From an uncultured bacterium (GTDB lineage Bacteria; Verrucomicrobiota; Kiritimatiellia; RFP12; UBA1067): DNA of 46,673 bases. The translations under genes and the position numbers were made by a program. Under the pieces are notes generated by a model. The model did not search any database. It was given only the letters and a program-made list of their open reading frames with translations, and had not been told where the DNA came from. Location of the stretch: contig CACWIW010000055.1 in assembly GCA_902761035.1 (NCBI GenBank), positions 1 through 46,673 of the forward strand, given 5' to 3'. Positions 31,841-39,055 of this stretch are shown here, piece after piece; within the stretch, counting starts at the first letter, position 1; each line of letters starts with the position of its first letter.

Positions 31841-34492
31841 ATGCAAGACGCTCAGACATTTGCGGAAGTGTTTCGCGGCATCGTGTGCTACGTGTCGCTT
31901 ACGCTTCTTGCCATCTTGCTATCCGCAACTGCGATTGCGTGGCTGGCGAAAACAGTTGCGGTGCCACTGCGCAGACTGTTTGGCGGGGGTATTGTACGCG
32001 CCGCACTTGCTGTGGCGATGGTGTGGATGGGGATTGTCGAAAGCTTCAGCAAGCACACGAACGACCCGCCGAGGAGAGCGGCATCGCCGATGCAGGCCGT
32101 TACGCCGACAGACATTTCCAACGGCTGGCGCGTGGCGGCGACGCGGGAGGGCCGCGCCCCGTCGCGGCCACAGGACGGGACATACACGATTCACGAACCG
32201 TGGCTCGTGCGTGGCGGCTTCGATGACTTTATGCGCATATCCGCAGACGGCTGGCCCTTGCCATGGCGCAATGGTTTCACGGACGGTCTAACGGTGTTCT
32301 CAGACGGAGAGATTCGTCTTGCGCTGCGCACTCCATACTTTCCGCGTCCCTTTGACGCGCCGCTCGCTGTCGTGCCTGCGTTCAACTGGCATCTACTGCC
32401 TGGCGGAGTTTCCAATGTGTTCTGGCATGCGGCTACGCCATCCAACTCGCTCGTCGTCACATGGGAGAACGCGCCTGTTAACTACGACGTCAGCTGCCTC
32501 ACGAACTTCCAGGCGGAGTTCTTCGCGGGCGGTCATTTTTCCTATCGCTACGACGACCGCGTGGTTGACTACGCGCCGGTGTTTCCGTTCGACTGGGATA
32601 ATGACGGACTGGAGAATTCTGTCGATCCCGATCCGCTTGTGGCGGGGCCGGATGCGCACGGCACGAACGCGGAATGGTACAATGTTTTGTGTTCAAATGT
32701 GCTGGAGGTGGCCGCGACAAGCGCGGCCCTCCCGTTGGAATTGGCATGGTTAGAGGGCGTGAACTCCAACGCCTACTACTTCGTGGATGTCGTTGCGTCG
32801 AACGGCCCTGCTCCGATCTACTTTGCCGGCGACCGCGACTCGCGCCTCGGCAATCCCGTCGTGGTTGCGCGTGGAGGCGAGACGAACCACGTGCCGCTTT
32901 TGATCGGCGTCAGCTATGCCATTACCTCCACCGTGCCTTTCTCCGTCTCGCTTCCCGATGATGGCTTCGCCACGATCACGACCAACTGCGTTTCCAACTA
33001 CGTCGTGCAATGGCCATTGGAGTTTACGGTTGTACCGGATGGCATGGGATATAGTGTCAGCGCGGGGCCTTACGATCCCGGATGCGAATTCCAGTGGCAA
33101 GCACCGACGCGATCCGCGACGTGCAGCTACACGACGGATGGCGGATGGATCGGGTTCAGTTGCAACGTTTGGAGTTGCGAATGTGGTGGCTGTTCTGTTT
33201 CGGGCGTTGCCATGCTTGAGGATGTGTCGTTCGACCTTCCGTATGTCTGGTGCGGATGTTGGCATCACGGTTCGGGCAATTCTGGAAACGGGCAATATGC
33301 TACTAACGGGCCGTCCGTTTTCGTGTCGTTCGACAACCCGGTCGTGTTTTATGAGGACGCCTACACGAACGCGCCGAATGATGTAGTTGCCAAGCATTCA
33401 ACGAACACGACGCTTACCGTTTTCGCATACGGCGGCGAGGCTGGTAGTATGCTTTACATCTCGGAGCAGAAAATCGGGAAGCTCGTCCGCGTTGGAGGGA
33501 AGGCGATTACATTTCCATACACTGCATTTGTCCCGCCGCAGAGCGGAGTGTCGTTCTCAATTGAATACGAGGCGGACACTCACAGCGATTCGGAAGGCGA
33601 CATTACCGTCACGGCTTATATAATGCCAGGTGACGGCGGAGGTGTCACCAGTGAAACTGCTTCAGCTACGGCGGTGAAGTTGGAGTTGACGCCGAATTAC
33701 CGAATTGGCGATTATGAGCACAGGCATCGTCTGGGTGTTAGGGAATCGGTGAAATGCTCATGGATGCCACCGGATGCTGTAGTGACTTGGGATGCTGGTA
33801 CGGGTGGACAAATTGGCATGAAAAACGATAAGAGGGAGTACACCGCTCCGCTGACGGCAGGCGCTTCTCCATATTTGACGGCCGTCTGCCATGGTACCAG
33901 GTATTCGCTTGAATTGGAAGTGGTGGAACCGCAGTCTGTCGTCGCCAAGTCTGCCGAAGCCTTCGACTACGGTGTTCCGACGAATGTTGCAGGAGGTGCT
34001 GGTATGGAGCTTGAACTGGTGGTTCTTCCGACCAATGTTTCATTTATGGGAATAGCCGTCCAAGAAGTACCGACAGACTACAAGGATCCTCAAGGGTATT
34101 TCGCTAACGAATACTTCGATTTCGCGTGGTCTCATACTACGAACATTGGGGCCGGCGTGTGGCACGATATCCAGGTGGGCAATCGATTCATGTACGACTA
34201 TGCCGAAATGGGAGATCAACTTCCGCGCATGACGCCGGACGGCGATATTACTGACAACTGGTCGTGTGGATGGATCGTTGGCTCTATGAACTGGATGATT
34301 CCCGTAGGCTGGAACGAAACAGGTTCGAGCGAAGAGGATACACCAGTCAAGCAATTCGCCATGTACTGGCAACGGTTCAGAATGGCATCTGACGGAACGC
34401 TTGAGGTTGAAAAACTTGGCAAAGTCGTGCAGAGAAACACGAATTCAGTCGTTCGGCTCAATGGAGAAATTGTACCGCTGAGACCGCGATAG
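31841..34492 (+). CDS. Large secreted/surface protein of unknown function (cassette gene 2)
   Basis: The 883-residue product starts with two hydrophobic segments (LTLLAILLSATAIAWLAKTV and GIVRAALAVAMVWMGIV), suggesting membrane anchoring with the rest outside. Recognisable pieces: FPFDWDNDGLENSVDPDPL, a thrombospondin-type-3-like calcium loop, and a cysteine cluster (CNVWSCECGGCSV, then VWCGCWHHG) near residues 445-480, possibly a metal- or disulfide-stabilised knot. Many beta-type segments follow. No enzyme motif is visible. Family C elements at 32146 and 32710 are translated in frame (EGRAPSRPQDG, VAATSAALPLE). Probably an outer-surface protein made with its neighbours. Confidence 0.6.
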   Translation: MQDAQTFAEVFRGIVCYVSLTLLAILLSATAIAWLAKTVAVPLRRLFGGGIVRAALAVAMVWMGIVESFSKHTNDPPRRAASPMQAVTPTDISNGWRVAATREGRAPSRPQDGTYTIHEPWLVRGGFDDFMRISADGWPLPWRNGFTDGLTVFSDGEIRLALRTPYFPRPFDAPLAVVPAFNWHLLPGGVSNVFWHAATPSNSLVVTWENAPVNYDVSCLTNFQAEFFAGGHFSYRYDDRVVDYAPVFPFDWDNDGLENSVDPDPLVAGPDAHGTNAEWYNVLCSNVLEVAATSAALPLELAWLEGVNSNAYYFVDVVASNGPAPIYFAGDRDSRLGNPVVVARGGETNHVPLLIGVSYAITSTVPFSVSLPDDGFATITTNCVSNYVVQWPLEFTVVPDGMGYSVSAGPYDPGCEFQWQAPTRSATCSYTTDGGWIGFSCNVWSCECGGCSVSGVAMLEDVSFDLPYVWCGCWHHGSGNSGNGQYATNGPSVFVSFDNPVVFYEDAYTNAPNDVVAKHSTNTTLTVFAYGGEAGSMLYISEQKIGKLVRVGGKAITFPYTAFVPPQSGVSFSIEYEADTHSDSEGDITVTAYIMPGDGGGVTSETASATAVKLELTPNYRIGDYEHRHRLGVRESVKCSWMPPDAVVTWDAGTGGQIGMKNDKREYTAPLTAGASPYLTAVCHGTRYSLELEVVEPQSVVAKSAEAFDYGVPTNVAGGAGMELELVVLPTNVSFMGIAVQEVPTDYKDPQGYFANEYFDFAWSHTTNIGAGVWHDIQVGNRFMYDYAEMGDQLPRMTPDGDITDNWSCGWIVGSMNWMIPVGWNETGSSEEDTPVKQFAMYWQRFRMASDGTLEVEKLGKVVQRNTNSVVRLNGEIVPLRPR
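32146..32169. repeat. GC hairpin element, family C (reverse orientation)
   Basis: GGAGGGCCGCGCCCCGTCGC then GGCC: arms GGCCGCG and CGCGGCC. Read in reverse it matches the element at 32710 except for the loop. Translated as EGRAPSRP. Confidence 0.65.
32710..32735. repeat. GC hairpin element, family C
   Basis: GGCCGCGACAAGCGCGGCC (32710-32728) followed by CTCCCG; same loop ACAAG as the copy at 27331 with compensating stem changes (GGTCGCG/CGCGACC there, GGCCGCG/CGCGGCC here), which supports a conserved hairpin. Confidence 0.7.
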
Positions 34493-34513
34493 GATAGTTA
34501 AAGGAGGTATGAT

Positions 34514-35176
34514 ATGAAAACGATTATCGTAGTCTTACTTGCGTTGGTCACGTGCGCAGGATGTCGTGATGAAACGACCGGCACGAATCAGGTACAGCAG
34601 GATTTCGCTCCGAATTCGAAAAGCGACGAACGCGTGATTGCAATCGAGTGTGAGATAACGAACATGCCGCAGAAACTTGAGGGGAAGGGGTGGAGTACTA
34701 TGCACTGGGGCATTGATCTGGCTAATTCCATAATGGCGCTTGACGACCGAGATGAAAGGTTCCGTCTCATTAACAAGTGCCTTGATGCGATGTCGCATCT
34801 TGTGTCTGCTCTGAATGTACGTCAGGATGCATCTCATGCATTTCGAAACTACGAACTCTTGATAGACGCGAGCACCATATTAGCTAAAGAGCCGGAAATT
34901 ACGGAACGTGTACTGGGAATTATTTGCGAGTGCGTGCACTTGCACAGACGAGAGGTCAAGAAGTGGTCCGATGCCATAAAGAATGAGCCGAACCGAAGGG
35001 CGCGTACGCCCATGAAGAACATCCACGGCTGTCTGAATTCGTATTTCATGGTTTTCACCAACCGCATCGAGCGCGACTATTTCCCGTGGATGAAGGCACA
35101 TGGGCTGCCCCCGGATCGCCATGAACATTGGCGCCGCCAGCTCGACGCCGCATACGAAATGAAGGAGGCGAAATGA
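34514..35176 (+). CDS. Lipoprotein of unknown function (cassette gene 3)
   Basis: AAAGGAGG precedes the ATG. A lipoprotein signal (MKTIIVVLLALVTCAGC) leads a 220-residue, mostly alpha-helical, charged protein. No motif is recognised. It follows cassette gene 2 by 21 nt and ends where ATGAAGCACCTGTACGACA, similar to a string at the etfA 3' end, begins. Confidence 0.6.
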   Translation: MKTIIVVLLALVTCAGCRDETTGTNQVQQDFAPNSKSDERVIAIECEITNMPQKLEGKGWSTMHWGIDLANSIMALDDRDERFRLINKCLDAMSHLVSALNVRQDASHAFRNYELLIDASTILAKEPEITERVLGIICECVHLHRREVKKWSDAIKNEPNRRARTPMKNIHGCLNSYFMVFTNRIERDYFPWMKAHGLPPDRHEHWRRQLDAAYEMKEAK

Positions 35177-35246
35177 AGCACCTGTACGACAGCCACGAAC
35201 ATTCAAAGCTAGTGGGCGGATAGCTCTGCCGCACGCGCCGTGAATG

Positions 35247-35435
35247 TGATATACTATTAGCCGCCTTGAAGGAGAAGATGGAGCGTATGATCAGCACAGA
35301 TGTTCTTATTATCGGTGCGGGGCCGGGAGGCCTCGCGACGGCCATTGTGTCGCTGTTCACGACTGTGCGTGGACGCCGGGTGTTCCGGGATGCGTCAGGT
35401 GGGTCAGACGGGCAAGGCCTCGTGTACAGTTGAGG
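35247..35435 (+). pseudogene. Mosaic remnant: ETF-QO promoter and 5' end joined to an EtfA fragment
   Basis: TGATATACT and TTGAAGGAG lead to ATGATCAGCACAGATG at 35287, the same first codons (ISTDVLIIGAGPGGLATAI) as the intact ETF-QO gene at 36372 but with many synonymous differences. After about 20 codons the sequence jumps to one resembling etfA (GTGCGTGGACGCCGGGTG, then CAGACGGGCAAG; compare 30985-31034) and ends in a stop at 35433. The DNA differences show an old duplicate, since degraded, rather than a sequencing artefact. Upstream, 35172-35222 encodes MKHLYDSHEHSKLVGG, which could be the start of a lost PHP-type (D-x-H-x-H) gene. Confidence 0.6.
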
Positions 35436-35442
35436 AAGTAAC

Positions 35443-36318
35443 ATGACGAGACGAGAATTCATTTGCGCCGCAGGTGGCACGGTGTTGTTGACGGGCGTCC
35501 GGCTGTACGGTGAGGAGGCGCCGAAGGGGCGTCCTATCGTGCGCTTTGGCATGGTGACGGATCTGCACTACGCTGCGCTGAAGCCGCTGGGACATCGGCA
35601 CTACGGCGATTCGGTGCGCAAGCTCGACGAGGCCGTGGATCTGTTCAACGTGCGCAAGCCTGATTTCGCCATCGAGCTGGGGGATTTCAAGGACAATTCC
35701 AACGGCCACGACGAAACCATCAAACGGCTTGAAGAGGTCGAAAAGGCGTTTGCCCGGTTCAACGGTCCTCGCTACCACGTGGTCGGCAACCACGACTGCG
35801 ACTGCATCACGCCGACGGAATTCCTCGCGCGGACGCCGAACGGCGGCAAGGTCATGGACAAGGGCTGGTATTCGTTTGCCTACGGCGGCGTCTCGTTCAT
35901 CGTCCTCGACGGGTGTTTCACGGGCAAGATGAAGCACTACTCCAGGAGCAATCCATGGACGGACGCCAACATTCCGCCGGAGCAGCTTGCCTGGCTGGAA
36001 CGCGAGCTCGCCTCGGCGGGGAAGCATGCCGTGGTGTTCGTCCACCAGCGGCTTGACCCGGCATCCGAGAAGCACCACCTCATGAAGAACGCGGAGGCCG
36101 TGCGAAAGGTGCTGGAGGCGAGCGGGAAGGTGCGCGCGGTCGTCACGGGGCATCAGCACAACGGCGGTCACAGCAAGGTGAACGGAATCCCCTACTACAC
36201 GCTGCGTGCCATGGTGGAAGGTTCGGCACCGGCGTCCAACAGCTACGCAGAGGGTGCAATCTGGCCGTCGGGCGCATTCACCGTCACGGGCTGGCGCAAG
36301 GCAAAATCGTTGGCCTGA
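35443..36318 (+). CDS. Exported calcineurin-like metallophosphoesterase
   Basis: GAGGAAG precedes the ATG. The N-terminus TRREFICAAGGTVLLTG is Tat-like. Metal-binding blocks: VTDLHYA, ELGDFKD, VGNHDCD, VFVHQRLD and TGHQHNGGH. At 291 residues it lacks the C-terminal beta domain of the paralogue at 25829. Family members hydrolyse phosphomonoesters or diesters; the substrate is unknown. It stands between an ETF remnant and the intact ETF-QO gene, so it probably arrived with the rearrangement. Confidence 0.88.
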   Translation: MTRREFICAAGGTVLLTGVRLYGEEAPKGRPIVRFGMVTDLHYAALKPLGHRHYGDSVRKLDEAVDLFNVRKPDFAIELGDFKDNSNGHDETIKRLEEVEKAFARFNGPRYHVVGNHDCDCITPTEFLARTPNGGKVMDKGWYSFAYGGVSFIVLDGCFTGKMKHYSRSNPWTDANIPPEQLAWLERELASAGKHAVVFVHQRLDPASEKHHLMKNAEAVRKVLEASGKVRAVVTGHQHNGGHSKVNGIPYYTLRAMVEGSAPASNSYAEGAIWPSGAFTVTGWRKAKSLA

Positions 36319-36331
36319 AACGCTGGAGTTA

Positions 36332-36340
36332 TGGTATAAT
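36332..36340 (+). promoter_or_regulatory. Extended -10 TGGTATAAT for ETF-QO
   Basis: TATAAT at 36335-36340 with TGG before it, 31 nt upstream of the ATG. In contrast to upp and gtrA, this leader has AAGGAGAGCAAAAGGA as ribosome binding site. The box stands directly after the phosphoesterase stop, giving ETF-QO its own promoter. Confidence 0.65.
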
Positions 36341-36371
36341 CTCACCGATTTTCTCAAGGAGAGCAAAAGGA

Positions 36372-37973
36372 ATGATAAGCACAGATGTTCTGATAATCGG
36401 CGCGGGGCCGGCGGGCCTCGCAACGGCCATTGCGCTTCTGCGCGGCGCGGGCGAGAAGAAGCCGCGCGTAGTTGTGCTCGACAAGGGCCGCAGCGTGGGT
36501 TCGCACGTTCTCTCCGGTGCGATTGTGGACCCAAGCGGATTCGAGGGGCTTCTCACACCCGATGAAATCGAGAAACTCCCGTGCGAGGCGAAGGTGGTGA
36601 AGGAGAGCTTCCGCTCGCTATTCACGGAGAAGCGTAGCGTGAAGATCCCGTGGGTGCCGCCGATGATGAGCTCGAAGGGCTTCCCCGTCGTGTCGCTCAC
36701 GAAGGTGACGGCCTACCTCGCGCAGATCGCGTCGAAGCTCGGCGCGGAAATCTACACGGGCTTCGCCGTGACGGAGCTTGTGGAGGAGGATGGCCGTGTG
36801 GTGGGCGCGCGTACGGGCGAGAAGGGTCTCGACAAGAACGGCCGGAAGAAATCAAACTACCTGCCGTCTGAGGAAGTGCGCGCGAAGGTTGTGGTGCTGG
36901 CTGAAGGCGGCTGCGGCATCCTCACGGAACGTCTCATCGCCGAGAAGGGATTGCAGGGAACGCGTCCGCAGACCTACGCACTCGGCATCAAGGAGCTGAT
37001 CGAGGTGCCGGCCGGCACGCAGACAGCCGGCGAGGTGATGCACACGTTCGGCTGGCCGAGCGACTTCTACACCTACGGCGGCGGATTCGTCTACCACGTG
37101 AGCGAGACGCAGGTTATGGTGGGCTACGCGTACGGGCTTGACTACACGCGCGCGGAGATCGACCCGTTCCGCCTGTTCCGGCGGTTCAAGTCCGCCCCGA
37201 GCGTCGAGCGCCACATCAAGGGCGGCAAGACCGTGGCCTACGGCGCCAAGGTGATCCCCGAAGGCGGCTTCTACGCCGTGCCGAAACCGTACGCGCCGGG
37301 CGTGCTGATCGTCGGCGACGGTGCCGGCCTGCTCGATTCTTTGCGCATCAAGGGCGTACACATCGCGATGCAGAGCGGACGCGCCGCGGCCGAGGCAATC
37401 CTCGCGAACGACAACGCGGATGCGCTGGGCGAAGACTACTACAAGCGCCTCCAGGCGACGAACGGCTGGAAGGAGATGAAGCGCGTGCGGAACGTGCGCG
37501 CGTCGTTCTCCTACGGCATGCCATGGGGCGTGATGGCGGCCGGACTCGCGTGGATGACGTTCGGGAAGTTCCCGTGGTTCCGCGTGCCGGGCTGCGACGA
37601 GGGCGATGCCGCCGCGCTGGAGCCGCTTGTGCGCGAACGCCTTGCGCGCGAGGCGGCGGACGACGTGGAAGCTTCGCCGATGCAACCGGACCGCTTGACG
37701 GATGTCTTCATGTCAGGCACGATCCACGAAGAGGACCAGCCGTGCCACCTGAAGATCAAGGATCCCGCCGCATGCGCCGCGTGCGAGAAGGAGTTCGGCT
37801 CGCCCTGCACGCGGTTCTGTCCGGCGGAGGTCTACCTCCGCGAGGGTGACCACCTGCAGATCGACTTCTCGAACTGCCTGCACTGCAAGACGTGCCGGAT
37901 CAAGTGCCCGAAGGGCAATATCGACTGGACCTTCCCGCAGGGCGGCGACGGTCCGCGCTACACGCGCATGTGA
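36372..37973 (+). CDS. Electron transfer flavoprotein-quinone oxidoreductase
   Basis: The 533-residue protein has an N-terminal FAD-binding motif (LIIGAGPAGLATA), the family block GSHVLSGAIVDP, VLAEGGCGILTE, a second flavin motif VLIVGDGAGLLD, and the 4Fe-4S C-terminus (CPAEVYLREGD, then NCLHCKTCRIKCP and NIDWTFPQGG). ETF-QO takes electrons from reduced ETF and passes them to quinone at the inner membrane. Its partner genes etfB and etfA are 5 kb upstream, separated by inserted genes. Intact promoter and ribosome binding site suggest it is expressed. Confidence 0.95.
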   Translation: MISTDVLIIGAGPAGLATAIALLRGAGEKKPRVVVLDKGRSVGSHVLSGAIVDPSGFEGLLTPDEIEKLPCEAKVVKESFRSLFTEKRSVKIPWVPPMMSSKGFPVVSLTKVTAYLAQIASKLGAEIYTGFAVTELVEEDGRVVGARTGEKGLDKNGRKKSNYLPSEEVRAKVVVLAEGGCGILTERLIAEKGLQGTRPQTYALGIKELIEVPAGTQTAGEVMHTFGWPSDFYTYGGGFVYHVSETQVMVGYAYGLDYTRAEIDPFRLFRRFKSAPSVERHIKGGKTVAYGAKVIPEGGFYAVPKPYAPGVLIVGDGAGLLDSLRIKGVHIAMQSGRAAAEAILANDNADALGEDYYKRLQATNGWKEMKRVRNVRASFSYGMPWGVMAAGLAWMTFGKFPWFRVPGCDEGDAAALEPLVRERLAREAADDVEASPMQPDRLTDVFMSGTIHEEDQPCHLKIKDPAACAACEKEFGSPCTRFCPAEVYLREGDHLQIDFSNCLHCKTCRIKCPKGNIDWTFPQGGDGPRYTRM

Positions 37974-37996
37974 CGGAAAAGATTGCCGTGGAAGAT

Positions 37997-38011
37997 GCCG
38001 CGAACTGCGGC
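37997..38011. terminator. Weak hairpin between convergent genes
   Basis: GCCGC-GAACT-GCGGC lies between the ETF-QO stop and the stop of the minus-strand gene. There is no T tract, so a terminator role is only suggested by position. Confidence 0.25.
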
Positions 38012-39018
38012 TAGGTAATCTGGAAGGGCGTGAGAGGTTCGCGCTCGTACGGGCGCGGGACTGTTCGCTCGACGATTGTCGTGTCTGTGACGACCTTCAC
38101 CGTTATTTCGCCGGAGAAGCTGTCGAAGCGGCTCCAGGCGCAGACGATGCGCGCGGCGGCGTCGAGGTCGGCTTCCGAGGCAACGTGCGGGAGAATGGCG
38201 GTGGGGCCAGGGACGGAGATGGGTGCGACGAGCGTATCGGAGGGGGTACGCCGTTCCGCGAGCAGGCGGTTATCGTTCGCATCGCGTCCGAGGATCACGC
38301 CCGTGCCGTCGGGGAGGCGGAATCGCCGTCCGACGAGAAGCAGTTCCACGAGGCGGCGCTCGTCGAGTCCTTCGTGGTCGAGGAGGTCCTTCAGCTTGCG
38401 TCCGAAACCTTTCTCGGTGAGCTTGCAGCCGCCGGCGGGAGAAGGGTAGTCCACGAGGCCGTATTTCTTTGCGAGCTCGAACTGCGGTTCGCGTCGGCGT
38501 CCGGAGAGGCCGAGGAGCTTCGAGCGGTCGAGCTTGCATTCTTGTTCGGGGATGGTGGGGGCGAGGAGCTGTGCGCAGAGCGGACGCACGAGGCGTCCGA
38601 CAAGGCCGCTTGATTTCTCCACCACGCCGAGGGACTGTCGGTTCTGCGACATCGGGCGCTGGTTGAGCACCTCGCCGGTGGCGACGAAGTCGTAGCCGAG
38701 CTGCGCCATCAGCTCGCCGGCGCGGCGGATCATCGTGGCGTGGCAGTCGATGCAGGGGTTCATCGCGCCGCCGAAGCCGTGGGGCGGGTTCTTGATGAGG
38801 GCGATCTCGTCGTCCGTGAAGTCGATCACGTGCAGCTTCACGCCGAGTGCGGCGGCGGCCTTGCGCGCGGCGGCGGCGGCGAAAAAGGGCGTCTCGAACG
38901 TGACGGCCTCCACCTCCGCGCCGGCGTCGCGCAGCACGCAGACTGCGAGCTGCGAGTCGAGTCCGCCGGAAATTAGCGACAGACCACGGCATTTTTTGGT
39001 ATAATCTACGGTGTCCAT
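38011..39018 (-). CDS. PP-loop ATPase, tRNA thiolation-like (MnmA/ThiI superfamily)
   Basis: The ATG at 39018 (MDTVDYTKK) gives 335 residues; the frame is open further upstream only through repeat DNA. SGGLDS (about residues 18-23) is the ATP-binding PP-loop. Cysteines that could carry sulfur are in NPCIDCHA (two) and PAGGCKL. YDFVATGEVLNQRPMSQN is typical of a MnmA-like protein family that lacks the full MnmA tRNA-binding parts. A role in RNA thiolation or related sulfur transfer is family inference. TTGCCA-N17-TAAACT ends 8 nt before the start codon and there is no Shine-Dalgarno, so the transcript is probably leaderless. Confidence 0.82.
   Translation of the reverse strand: MDTVDYTKKCRGLSLISGGLDSQLAVCVLRDAGAEVEAVTFETPFFAAAAARKAAAALGVKLHVIDFTDDEIALIKNPPHGFGGAMNPCIDCHATMIRRAGELMAQLGYDFVATGEVLNQRPMSQNRQSLGVVEKSSGLVGRLVRPLCAQLLAPTIPEQECKLDRSKLLGLSGRRREPQFELAKKYGLVDYPSPAGGCKLTEKGFGRKLKDLLDHEGLDERRLVELLLVGRRFRLPDGTGVILGRDANDNRLLAERRTPSDTLVAPISVPGPTAILPHVASEADLDAAARIVCAWSRFDSFSGEITVKVVTDTTIVERTVPRPYEREPLTPFQIT
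38997..39005 (+). promoter_or_regulatory. Extended -10 TGGTATAAT directed rightward, inside the PP-loop gene start
   Basis: TATAAT at 39000-39005 with TGG before it ends 11 nt before the ATG at 39017 and overlaps codons 5-7 of the opposite-strand gene. It probably drives the mini-ORF, the 39037 gene and lgt. Confidence 0.65.
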
Positions 39019-39040
39019 GACGAAAGAGTTTACAAAATGA
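39017..39040 (+). CDS. 7-codon ORF (MTKEFTK) at the head of the lgt operon
   Basis: ATG at 39017 lies 11 nt after TGGTATAAT; the stop TGA overlaps the next gene's ATG (ATGA at 39037). Its start codon shares the CATG tetranucleotide with the divergent PP-loop start. A leaderless mini-ORF could deliver ribosomes to the next start by coupling, since no other ribosome binding site is seen there. Alternatively 39037 is reached through AAAGAG and the mini-ORF is chance. Confidence 0.4.
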   Translation: MTKEFTK

Positions 39041-39055
39041 AGAGCGGTTTGGCAA
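39027..39055 (-). promoter_or_regulatory. Promoter of the PP-loop gene
   Basis: On the minus strand TTGCCA (39055-39050), 17 nt, TAAACT (39032-39027), then 8 nt to the ATG. It overlaps the mini-ORF on the plus strand, so the two divergent promoters face through each other's start region. Confidence 0.55.

Noticed and set aside
35287..35435. Real short gene starting MISTDVLIIGAGPGG
   Set aside because: Only 49 codons, a FAD-motif beginning without any following domain, and a jump to EtfA-like sequence; treated as a remnant.
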